A stretch of 19,396 nt of DNA. It comes from an uncultured Campylobacter sp. Its GTDB lineage: Bacteria > Campylobacterota > Campylobacteria > Campylobacterales > Campylobacteraceae. The stretch is from the NCBI GenBank assembly GCA_937990735.1, contig CALKQT010000041.1, positions 1-19,396 of the forward strand. The letters are read 5' to 3'. Below, in pieces: positions 6,623 through 14,012 of the stretch. The notes beneath the pieces are model-generated. The model was not told the DNA's origin. It worked only from the letters and a program-made list of their open reading frames with translations, and searched no databases. Position 1 is the first letter of the stretch, and each line of letters begins with the position of its first letter. Made by a program: the position numbers and the translations under genes.

Positions 6623-7966
6623 ATGAACGATAAATTTAGCAAAATCGGCTTCATACTTGCCGTCGCAGGCGGCGCGGTGGGGCTTGGCAACGCATGGAAA
6701 TTCCCCACCCTCGTGGGTCAAAACGGCGGCAGCGCCTTCGTGCTTTTGTACCTCGCGCTCACGCTGGGCGTGGGCTTTAGCATATTCCTAGCCGAGATGG
6801 CACTAGGCAGGCTGAGCGGGAGGAATCTACCGAGCGCGTACGAGACGCTGGCACCGCGCGGCGGACGCAAATGGCGCGCAGGAGGCGTTTTCATCGCGGG
6901 CGGCATGCTGGTGCTGTCCTTTTACCTCGTCATCCTCGGCTGGGTGATCCGCTACATATTTTTGGGCTTTTCTCCGCTGCCCGCAACCGCCGAGGAAGCG
7001 GGCGCCGTCTTTGACGATCTCATCTCGCATTCGCTAGTCACGAGCCTCGGCTTTTACGCGCTTGCGCTCGTGCTGACGCTATCCGTCGTCGCGCGCGGCA
7101 TCAAAAGCGGTATCGAGCGGCTAAACGTCGTGATGATGCCGCTTCTTTTCGTGCTGCTGCTTGCGATGCTTGCGTATGCGTGCACGATGCAGGGCTTCGG
7201 CGCGGCGGCGAAATTTCTTTTCTACCCCGACTTCGGCAAAATCACCGTTAACTCCGTCCTCTCCGCACTCGGGCTCGCGCTCTTTACCCTGTGCGTGGGC
7301 GTCGGCTGTATCGCGGCATACGCGGCGTCGCTTAGCGAGGGTGTGCGGCTGGTGCGCAGCTCGGTAAACATCGTATTTATCAACATCGCGATCGGGCTGA
7401 TGATGGGGCTCATCGTCTTTACCTTCATCTTCGAATTCCGCGCCGATCCCGCGCAGGGTGCGGGGCTTGTATTCGTTTCGCTCACTACGATGTTTGCAAA
7501 AATGGGGCTAGCGGGGCAGGTGCTTGAAGTCGCGTTTTTCGTCTCGCTCTTTTTCGCGGGGATCACGAGCGCGGTTTCGATGATCGAGCCCTTCGTCTTC
7601 TATCTCATCGGAAGATTTAAAATTTCGCGTCTGCGCGCAGTCTGCATCTCGGGGTGCGCCGTAGCGGTGCTAGGCGCATGCTCGCTGCTATCGATGCACG
7701 CGGATTATGCGAGCAGGTTTAAGCTTTTCGGCGCGAGCTTTTTTGACTGCTTGGACTTCGTAAGCTCAAACGTCATGCTGCCCCTCGGCGCGCTAACCTC
7801 GGCGATATTCGTGGGCTTTGTTATGGATGCACAGCGCCTGCGCGGGCTTTTCGGCGCCGATATGGGAGAGCTTGGATTTAAAATTTGGTACTTTTCGCTG
7901 CGCTTCGTAGCGCCCGTCGCAATCGTGATCATAATGGCAAATCTGCTGTTTTTCGGCGGGAAGTAG
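6623..7966 (+). CDS. neurotransmitter:sodium symporter (NSS/SNF) family transporter, second of a tandem pair
   Basis: Paralogue of the gene ending at 6241, 447 residues. The first 30 residues are nearly identical (MNDKFSKIGFILAVAGGAVG), and the pair stays alignable to the C-terminus: helix 6 SALGLALFTLCVGVG, the VARGIKSGIERLN loop, MMGLIVFTFIFEF in helix 7, and LRFVAPVAIVIIMA in helix 11. Third codon positions are clearly more GC-rich than in the first copy. CGGAG lies before the ATG. Both copies keep Lys in helix 1 and Leu instead of Gln in helix 6, so this is a property of the subgroup. Tandem NSS genes also occur in Helicobacter pylori (from memory, HP0497/HP0498), which suggests two related importers or a heteromeric pair. 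Confidence 0.93.
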   Translation: MNDKFSKIGFILAVAGGAVGLGNAWKFPTLVGQNGGSAFVLLYLALTLGVGFSIFLAEMALGRLSGRNLPSAYETLAPRGGRKWRAGGVFIAGGMLVLSFYLVILGWVIRYIFLGFSPLPATAEEAGAVFDDLISHSLVTSLGFYALALVLTLSVVARGIKSGIERLNVVMMPLLFVLLLAMLAYACTMQGFGAAAKFLFYPDFGKITVNSVLSALGLALFTLCVGVGCIAAYAASLSEGVRLVRSSVNIVFINIAIGLMMGLIVFTFIFEFRADPAQGAGLVFVSLTTMFAKMGLAGQVLEVAFFVSLFFAGITSAVSMIEPFVFYLIGRFKISRLRAVCISGCAVAVLGACSLLSMHADYASRFKLFGASFFDCLDFVSSNVMLPLGALTSAIFVGFVMDAQRLRGLFGADMGELGFKIWYFSLRFVAPVAIVIIMANLLFFGGK

Positions 7967-7976
7967 GAAGCGATTC

Positions 7977-8013
7977 GGTTAAATTTAAAAGCGGCATAGG
8001 TTTAAATTTAGCC
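7977..8013 (+). terminator. possible terminator after the NSS pair
   Basis: GGTTAAATTTAAA (7977-7989) can pair with TTTAAATTTAGCC (8001-8013), 13 pairs including one G-U, around an 11-base loop. A pyrimidine-rich CTCTTTG follows but no clean T run, so its strength as a Rho-independent terminator is doubtful. Confidence 0.38.
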
Positions 8014-8106
8014 CTCTTTGTGTGAGCTTAAATTTAAAAAGGTCGCTTAATATCGCAGCCCGTTAGGCTCGTATTTTTAACTAGCGTTTTGCTAAAGGAG
8101 TAAATT

Positions 8107-8937
8107 TTGAAAGCTCTTAAATTTCTATCCAAAGTCCTAATAGCCGCGCTCGGCATTTGTGTGATCGTCGGCACGCTTAATTACAGCGGGTTTAGCTTCA
8201 GCGATCTAAAATGGCTTAGTAAAGATGAGATGGTACAAAATTTCGTACAGGACGAATTGGAAAATTATTATTATGAAGGGAAGTCCAAATACAATAAACT
8301 TTACACCATAGATACCAACTTAACATTTCACGAAGCTATTTCTAAAATCAACGAAATCTTTGAAAATCATTCAAATGACAAGGACTTTAATTTAATACAT
8401 GATTTAAATTCTTCACTCCCTTTTAGAGATATTACAGACGAAATGGTATCGGATGAAAAAATCCCATGGACTTTTTCAGATTTTATCTACCACCATACTG
8501 TCAATAATGTCGATGCGGGAGATAATTACACGTATAGACCATTTGAAGGCAATAGAAAAATAGACTATGAAAAAGAAAAAGGTAAAGTGATTATTCTAGA
8601 TCAGCATTATTCATCAAATATTTATTTATCAGATACTTTCACCATAAAAGAATGCCGTAAAGAAACATCGTTTATTGATAGAATACTGGGCGAAAGCCAA
8701 TTTTGTATGAAATTTATAGCGATAAAACGTATCCCCAATGAGTATGAGCCGAGCAAGCGGTATCGTGACGATCCAAATTTTATATTCAATAGCACGAAAC
8801 GGGATTTTGATGTGTTTTTAAAAAATATAGATTCCGAGGAAAGCTGCCTCGGTATTATTGATTGCTATGAGGCTAGATTAGACAACCACGGAAGCAGATA
8901 TATAGGATTTATGAAGCTTTTTGAGCTTATGAAATGA
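8107..8937 (+). CDS. hypothetical membrane-anchored protein, AT-rich body, TTG start
   Basis: I do not recognise this 276-residue protein. It starts with TTG; AAAGGAG seven bases ahead supports this start. Residues 7-24 form a single N-terminal membrane anchor or uncleaved signal, and the remaining 250 residues would be periplasmic: charged, Asn- and Tyr-rich, with Cys in KECRKE, ESQFCMKF and SCLGIIDCYE that could form disulphides. The first 110 bases have normal local composition and codon use, whereas from about 8220 the gene becomes strikingly AT-rich, unlike any neighbour. This suggests a resident leader joined to an acquired domain, or an acquired gene. It follows the transporter pair by 140 bases with a possible terminator between, so it is likely expressed separately. 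Confidence 0.78.
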   Translation: MKALKFLSKVLIAALGICVIVGTLNYSGFSFSDLKWLSKDEMVQNFVQDELENYYYEGKSKYNKLYTIDTNLTFHEAISKINEIFENHSNDKDFNLIHDLNSSLPFRDITDEMVSDEKIPWTFSDFIYHHTVNNVDAGDNYTYRPFEGNRKIDYEKEKGKVIILDQHYSSNIYLSDTFTIKECRKETSFIDRILGESQFCMKFIAIKRIPNEYEPSKRYRDDPNFIFNSTKRDFDVFLKNIDSEESCLGIIDCYEARLDNHGSRYIGFMKLFELMK

Positions 8938-9261
8938 TATGATGTTGGCAGTATTATATTAATTTGAAGTAACGATATCAAGCGCCCTAGCTCCGTGCGT
9001 AGCAAAACATAAAATTCCTCGTAAAATTTTACGCTTGACATCTTACGAATAGATTTTACCGAAGTAAAATTTTATCGGACGGCGCCGCACCTCGTGCTTC
9101 GAGCGCAAAACGTTTAGCAAATATCGCGATAAATTTAAACTTATAATAGTGGAGTTTGAAAAAAAGACGCGCCGCTTTGAAAGCGCGTACGAAGCTACGT
9201 GGCGGCATTTGTGGCAAGCGGTGCAAGCCATATCGCTAATTTAGAGCAAAATTTTAAATAA
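8938..9261. other. gap of about 320 bases without a supported gene
   Basis: The stretch holds a perfect palindrome GTAAAATTTTAC (9021-9032) and an AT hairpin ATTTTAC/GTAAAAT around CGAA (9053-9070) followed by TTTATC, which might end the plus-strand transcript. A plus-strand frame with coding-like composition runs to a TAG at 9244 (from GTG 9149: VEFEKKTRRFESAYEATWRH...), but it has no ribosome site. I call no gene here. Confidence 0.4.
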
Positions 9262-9284
9262 GGCTAAATTTAAGAAATTTAGCC
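9262..9284 (-). terminator. terminator hairpin overlapping the rho stop codon
   Basis: GGCTAAATTT and AAATTTAGCC form a perfect 10-bp stem with a three-base loop. On the minus strand it is followed by TTATTTAAAATTTT, an interrupted T-rich tail. The TAA that ends rho (9281-9279) lies within the 5' arm of the stem, so ribosomes finishing rho would melt the hairpin. Confidence 0.55.
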
Positions 9285-10625
9285 GTTCATTATCGATAGC
9301 AACTCGGTGTTGTCTTTGGTTTTTAGCATCTTGGCGTATAAAAATTTCAGCGCCTCGACGTCGTCCATCGTCGAGATAGCCGAGCGTAGCGCCCAGATCT
9401 TTTGCAGATTTTCGCTGCCTTGCAAAAGCTCCTCTTTGCGCGTGCCTGACTTGGTGATATTGATCGCGGGGTAAATTCTACGATCCGAGATGTTGCGATC
9501 GAGGATGATCTCGCTGTTGCCCGTGCCTTTAAACTCCTCGAAGATCACGTCGTCCATTCGCGAGCCGGTCTCGATGAGTGCGGTAGCGACGATGGTAAGC
9601 GAGCCGCCGTTTTCGATGTTTCGCGCCGCACCGAAGAAGCGCTTCGGCTTATGCAGGGCGTTTGCGTCCACGCCGCCGCTTAGGACTTTGCCGCTGCTAG
9701 GCGTGACGGTGTTGTAAGCGCGCGCGAGGCGGGTGATGCTATCGAGCAGGATGACGACGTCCTTGCCGTTTTCGACGGCGCGTTTTGCCTTTTCGATGAC
9801 GAGCTCGGCGACGCGGACGTGGTTGAACGCGGGCTGATCGAAGGTCGAGCTAAACACTTCGCCGCGCACGCTGCGCTCCATATCGGTCACCTCCTCTGGG
9901 CGCTCGTCGACTAGCAGCACTAAAAGCTCGACCTCGGGGTGGTTGCGCGTAATGCCATTGGCAAGCTCCTTCATCAGCTCCGTTTTACCGCTACGCGGAG
10001 GCGCCGTGATGAGCCCGCGCTGCCCCTTGCCGATCGGAGTGAAAAGATCGAGCACGCGACCGGTAAGGCGCATAGGATCGTATTCAAGCTTGAGCTTTTC
10101 GGTCGGGAAAAGCGGCGTGAGATTGTCAAATAGCGGGCGCTCTCTGGCCTCTTGGATGGATTTGTAATTGATCGCCTCGATCTTTAAAAGCGCGTAGTAC
10201 TTCTCCTGATCCTTCGGCTCGCGCACCTGGCCCGTGACGATATCGCCGACGCGCAGGGCGAATTTGCGGATCTGGCTGAGGCTCACGTAGGCGTCGTTGG
10301 CGCTGTCGCTTAAATTTGAATCTATGCCGCGCAAAAAGCCGTAACCCTCGGCGGTAACCTCCAAAATCCCTGTAAAAAGTATGAAGCCGCCCTGCTTCGT
10401 CTGCATACGTAAAATTTCAAAAACGAGCGCTTGGCGGCGGAATTCGCGCGGGTTCTCGACGCCTAGCTCGTCTGCTATGGCGATGAGATTTTCAAGATCC
10501 ATCGAGCGGAGCTCCTCGATCTGGTAGCCCTCGACGGGAACGTGCGTTTTAGCGTAAGTTTTTCTGCCGTTTTGATTAGAATTTGAAACGGCGGTCTGAG
10601 CGGAATTTTGATTTGTATTTTCCAT
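9279..10625 (-). CDS. rho: transcription termination factor Rho
   Basis: Hexameric RNA-dependent ATPase that ends transcription at Rho-dependent sites. The 448-residue product has a short Asn/Gln-rich tail (1-25), the N-terminal helical part (about 34-75), the RNA-binding cold-shock-like domain with EGYGFLRG (93-100), and the ATPase core. The core shows Walker A APPRSGKT (208-215), DERPEEVTDM (240-249), Walker B VILLD (291-295), the Q-loop LSGGVDANALHKPKRFFGAARNIE region (315-338) and a C-terminal GSRMDDVIFEEFKGTGN. Length and motifs are normal for epsilonproteobacteria. AGAGGAC precedes the ATG. It starts 63 bases after accA on the same strand, so readthrough from the lipid genes is possible. 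Confidence 0.98.
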   Translation of the reverse strand: MENTNQNSAQTAVSNSNQNGRKTYAKTHVPVEGYQIEELRSMDLENLIAIADELGVENPREFRRQALVFEILRMQTKQGGFILFTGILEVTAEGYGFLRGIDSNLSDSANDAYVSLSQIRKFALRVGDIVTGQVREPKDQEKYYALLKIEAINYKSIQEARERPLFDNLTPLFPTEKLKLEYDPMRLTGRVLDLFTPIGKGQRGLITAPPRSGKTELMKELANGITRNHPEVELLVLLVDERPEEVTDMERSVRGEVFSSTFDQPAFNHVRVAELVIEKAKRAVENGKDVVILLDSITRLARAYNTVTPSSGKVLSGGVDANALHKPKRFFGAARNIENGGSLTIVATALIETGSRMDDVIFEEFKGTGNSEIILDRNISDRRIYPAINITKSGTRKEELLQGSENLQKIWALRSAISTMDDVEALKFLYAKMLKTKDNTELLSIMNG

Positions 10626-10688
10626 TTGTCCTCTTAGAGTGTGAAGTTATTAAATTTGGTTTTAAAAAAAGTTGCGAAATTTAAAAAT

Positions 10689-11627
10689 TTAGTTTTCTTT
10701 ATAAGCACCGAACCTTAAAATTTTTTGTTGCCTTCTGCTGATGAGCTCGTCTATGCTAAGATCGTCTAGCTTGTGCAACTCGGTTAAGACGTAGTTTCCA
10801 AGCGCTTTTATCGCGCCGTCCTTATCCCTGTGGGCGCCCGTTTTGGGCTCTTTGATCACGTCGTCGATCAAGCCCAGCTCTTTTAGCTCCTCGGCGGTGA
10901 TTTTTAGCGCCTTCGTAGCGGCTTCGCTCTTGCTTGGATCGTTCCACAAAATCGCAGCACAGCCCTCGGGAGAGATAACCGAAAAAATTGAGTTTTGAAG
11001 CATCGCCAGCCGATCGGCCACGCCGATAGCCAAAGCTCCGCCGCTGCCACCCTCGCCTATAACGACGGCGATCGTAGGGGTTTTAATATCGCTAAACTCA
11101 TATAGATTTCGCGCGATTGCTTCGCTTTGACCGCGCTCCTCGGCACCAAGCCCCGGATATGCGCCTGGAGTGTCAATCAAAAACAAAATAGGAAGGTTAA
11201 ATTTCTCAGCAAGTTTTGCTACGCGCAGTGCCTTGCGATAGCCCTCCGGATGGGGCATGCCGAAATTGCGCTTCAACTTATTTTTGGTGCCGCGACCCTT
11301 CTGCTCGGCGATTACGGTGATTTTGCGGTTACCCATAATGCCCAGATAGCACACGATCGAAGGATCGTCCCTAAAAGCGCGGTCGCCGTGAAGCTCCCTA
11401 GCGTCTTGCAAAAGCGCGCGAATATAATCAATCGCGTAAGGGCGATCTGGGTGGCGCGCAAGCTGAAGCCTTTGATATTCGTTTAAATTTTTATAAACTT
11501 TGGAAATTTCTTTTTCGAGGTTCTTATTTAAAATTTCGACCGCGTCCTCATCACCGCGAATTTTAGCGGCGGTGATGTCCTCGTCAATCTGCTTTATAGA
11601 CTTTTCGAAGTCCAGATAGCTAGCCAT
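10689..11627 (-). CDS. accA: acetyl-CoA carboxylase carboxyltransferase subunit alpha
   Basis: With AccD it moves the carboxyl group from biotin (on AccB) to acetyl-CoA, giving malonyl-CoA for fatty acid synthesis. 312 residues, normal for AccA. Visible family blocks are ARHPDRPYAIDYI (57-69), ELHGDRAFRDD (78-88), IDTPGAYPGLGAEERGQSEA (151-170), GEGGSGGALA (191-200), which forms an oxyanion site, and SPEGCAAILW (219-228). The ATG overlaps the fabF stop codon by one base (TAATG), so translation is probably coupled. Subunits AccB, AccC and AccD are not in the window. Confidence 0.98.
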   Translation of the reverse strand: MASYLDFEKSIKQIDEDITAAKIRGDEDAVEILNKNLEKEISKVYKNLNEYQRLQLARHPDRPYAIDYIRALLQDARELHGDRAFRDDPSIVCYLGIMGNRKITVIAEQKGRGTKNKLKRNFGMPHPEGYRKALRVAKLAEKFNLPILFLIDTPGAYPGLGAEERGQSEAIARNLYEFSDIKTPTIAVVIGEGGSGGALAIGVADRLAMLQNSIFSVISPEGCAAILWNDPSKSEAATKALKITAEELKELGLIDDVIKEPKTGAHRDKDGAIKALGNYVLTELHKLDDLSIDELISRRQQKILRFGAYKEN

Positions 11628-12844
11628 TAATCTACTCTTTTGAAAATAAGCGATGCGTTCGTGCCGCCGAATCCAAAATTATTGCTCATGACGCAATCGA
11701 GTTTGGCTTTTCTAGCGACGTTTGGCACATAGTCCAAATCGCAATCTGGATCTTTTGAAATTTGATTTATCGTAGGCGGTATGATGCCGTTTTGCATCGC
11801 CAAAAGGCTGATCGCAGCCTCTACCGCTCCGGCAGCGCCTAGGCAATGTCCTAGTTGACCCTTGGTGGAGCTGACCGCAGGCACCTTGCCCTCACCGAAA
11901 AGCTCTTTTAACGCCGCGGTTTCGTTTTTATCGTTTATCGCAGTGGACGTTCCGTGAGCGTTGATATAATCAATCTTCGGGCGCCCCGCCATCTCGTAGG
12001 CCTTTTTCATAGCGCGGATCGGACCGTCTAGGCTAGGCGAAGTGATATGATAAGCATCGCCGCTAGCACCGAACCCTACGAGCTCGCCGTAAATTTTAGC
12101 GCCTCGCGCTTTTGCATCCTCCAGTTCTTCTAAAACTAAAGCCGCAGCGCCTTCGCCCATAACAAAGCCGTTTCGCTCCGCATCAAACGGACGTGAAGCG
12201 TGCGCAGGATCGTCGTTTCTAGCACAAAGTGCCTTCATTGCGGCAAATCCGCCGATACCTACAGGACAAACCGCAGCCTCAGCACCTACTGCGAGCATCT
12301 TTTTCGCTTCGCCGATCATGATAACTCTCGCAGCGTCCATAATCGCATGCGCGGAAGCCGCGCAAGCCGTAACGCTGGATAAATTCGGGCCTTTTAATTT
12401 ATAATATATAGAAACAAAGCCGCCGAGCATATTTACTAAAGCAGAGGGGATAAAAAACGGAGAAATTCGCCTAGGACCGCGCTGCAAGCAGGTATTGGCG
12501 TTTATTTCGATATTCGGCAAACCGCCTATACCGCTAGCGGAGCTAACGCCGAATTCGTCGCTATCAAAGCTACTAAATTTAGCATCTTCTATAGCTTCGC
12601 CCGTGGCTTTAAGCCCGAGTTGGATAAATCTATCCATCTTTTTTATCTCTTTTCCATCCTCGATTATGCTCGAAGGATCGAAACCTTTTACTTCAGCTGC
12701 AATTTGAACCGGGAATTCGCTAGCGTCAAAGAGCGAAATTTTATCAACCCCGGTTTTTCCGTTACAGATATTTTCAAAACTGCTCTGTTTGTCAAGCCCG
12801 AGAGAGGTTATCATCCCGATGCCCGTTACTACGACTCGTTTCAA
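11627..12844 (-). CDS. fabF: 3-oxoacyl-[acyl-carrier-protein] synthase II (FabF)
   Basis: Condenses malonyl-ACP with acyl-ACP in fatty acid elongation. 405 residues with the thiolase-fold triad Cys161 (VTACAASAHAI), His297 (NAHGTSTAINDKNE) and His333 (KGQLGHCLGAAGA), plus Lys328 and the C-terminal NNFGFGGTNASL glycine loop. The full HGTST...D..E pattern is FabF/FabB-type, not FabH. The gene starts with TTG at 12844, read as Met; AAGGAAG lies just ahead. It begins 18 bases after acpP and overlaps accA by one base, so acpP-fabF-accA is a tight translational block. Confidence 0.98.
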   Translation of the reverse strand: MKRVVVTGIGMITSLGLDKQSSFENICNGKTGVDKISLFDASEFPVQIAAEVKGFDPSSIIEDGKEIKKMDRFIQLGLKATGEAIEDAKFSSFDSDEFGVSSASGIGGLPNIEINANTCLQRGPRRISPFFIPSALVNMLGGFVSIYYKLKGPNLSSVTACAASAHAIMDAARVIMIGEAKKMLAVGAEAAVCPVGIGGFAAMKALCARNDDPAHASRPFDAERNGFVMGEGAAALVLEELEDAKARGAKIYGELVGFGASGDAYHITSPSLDGPIRAMKKAYEMAGRPKIDYINAHGTSTAINDKNETAALKELFGEGKVPAVSSTKGQLGHCLGAAGAVEAAISLLAMQNGIIPPTINQISKDPDCDLDYVPNVARKAKLDCVMSNNFGFGGTNASLIFKRVD

Positions 12845-12862
12845 AACTGCTTCCTTAAAATT

Positions 12863-13099
12863 TTATTTCTTAGGCAAATTTTCTATATAATCTACTACGT
12901 CTTTAATGCTTACTAATTTTTCAGACTCACTATCAGGGATCTCGATACCGAATTTCTCCTCTAAAGCCATTACTAGCTCAACTACGTCAAGAGAGTCCGC
13001 GCCCAAATCCTCGATAATTTTAGAGTCAAGTTTAACCTGATCCGGGCTTACGCTTAGTTGCTCTACAACTACGTCTCTTACATCTTCAAATACTGCCAT
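12863..13099 (-). CDS. acpP: acyl carrier protein
   Basis: Carries growing acyl chains on a 4'-phosphopantetheine arm. 78 residues, acidic, with the DLGADSLDVVEL motif; Ser36 is the attachment site. Four-helix ACP pattern is intact, ending DVVDYIENLPKK. AAAGGAGTG lies close before the ATG, a strong ribosome site that fits the high expression of ACP. A TATTATAG box about 40 bases upstream in the 68-base gap after fabG may give acpP its own promoter. Confidence 0.98.
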   Translation of the reverse strand: MAVFEDVRDVVVEQLSVSPDQVKLDSKIIEDLGADSLDVVELVMALEEKFGIEIPDSESEKLVSIKDVVDYIENLPKK

Positions 13100-13167
13100 T
13101 TTAGCACTCCTTTAAAAAAATACCGCGTAATTCTATAATATTTAACCTTAAATTCCGCTATTTAACG

Positions 13168-13911
13168 CTACATATAGAGCCCGCCGTTGATTTTAAGCGT
13201 CTCTCCAGTAATGTAGCCCGCGCCGTCGCTGAGTAAAAACGCAACTCCTTCGGCGACGTCGCTCGTGCTTCCGAGGCGCTTAAGCGGGATGCTCGCTTCG
13301 TAGCTTGCTTTTACGTCGTCGCTTAGCGCGTCCGTCATATCCGTAGCGATGAAGCCTGGAGTTATGCAGTTGAAGCGGATGCCGCGCGCTGCGCCCTCCT
13401 TTGCGAAACTCTTACTCATCGCGATCATTCCGCCCTTGCTCGCGCTGTAATTGACCTGCCCGGCGTTTCCCATTTCACCGACGATCGAGGCGATATTTAC
13501 GACCGCTCCGAAGCGCTTTTTGCTCATTAGCTTTAAAGCTTCACGGCAGCCGATAAAGGCGCTGCTTAAATTTGCTTCGATCACGCCCATGAAGTCTTCC
13601 AGTTTCATTCTAAGCGCGAGCTTGTCGTTCGTGACGCCCGCGTTATTTACGAGATAGCTTAGCTCGCCGTCGCTTTGCGCGATCAGGGCAATCGCCTCGC
13701 TAAATTCCGCCTCGTTCGTCGCGTCAAATTTTATCACCGCACCCTCTCCGCCGTTTGCGCGGATCTCCTCTAGCAGCGCGTCAGCAGGCTCTGGTGCAGA
13801 GCGATAATTGATCCATACCTTAAGCCCGTAGCCCGCTAAAGTCCTTGCGATCTGTGCGCCGATACCGCGGCTCGCGCCCGTGATTAAAACGTTTTTTCCA
13901 CTAAATTTCAT
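13168..13911 (-). CDS. fabG: 3-oxoacyl-[acyl-carrier-protein] reductase (FabG)
   Basis: NADPH-dependent reduction of 3-ketoacyl-ACP, the second step of each elongation round. 247 residues, classical short-chain dehydrogenase. Cofactor loop TGASRGIG (11-18), NNAG (89-92), catalytic Asn114, Ser142, Tyr155 and Lys159 (in NYSASKGG), and the PGFIATDMTD segment (185-194). The C-terminal GYITGETLKINGGLYM is FabG-like. AAAGGAC lies before the ATG. Its position directly upstream of acpP supports FabG rather than another SDR. Confidence 0.97.
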   Translation of the reverse strand: MKFSGKNVLITGASRGIGAQIARTLAGYGLKVWINYRSAPEPADALLEEIRANGGEGAVIKFDATNEAEFSEAIALIAQSDGELSYLVNNAGVTNDKLALRMKLEDFMGVIEANLSSAFIGCREALKLMSKKRFGAVVNIASIVGEMGNAGQVNYSASKGGMIAMSKSFAKEGAARGIRFNCITPGFIATDMTDALSDDVKASYEASIPLKRLGSTSDVAEGVAFLLSDGAGYITGETLKINGGLYM

Positions 13912-13944
13912 ACTTGTCCTTTTATTAAAATTTTAATCTCTAGC

Positions 13945-13964
13945 GTAAATTTATCCAAATTTAC
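13945..13964. other. hairpin between gpmI and fabG
   Basis: GTAAATTT and AAATTTAC form a perfect 8-bp stem around ATCC, about 50 bases past the gpmI stop codon and 35 before the fabG start. No T run follows on the minus strand, so whether it terminates the gpmI transcript is open. Confidence 0.3.
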
Positions 13965-14012
13965 CTAAATTTTAGCAGTTTAAATCTACTCGCGACCCGC
14001 GCCGTTGAAATT

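Noticed and set aside
9043..9231. Minus-strand 62-codon frame (MACTACHKCRHVAS...) downstream of rho
   Set aside because: No ribosome site and Cys/His/Arg-rich shadow composition; the opposite frame looks no worse, so neither is called.
9149..9244. Plus-strand GTG frame of 31 codons with coding-like composition
   Set aside because: No ribosome site, no recognised family, and its upstream continuation has no start codon; kept only as a note.
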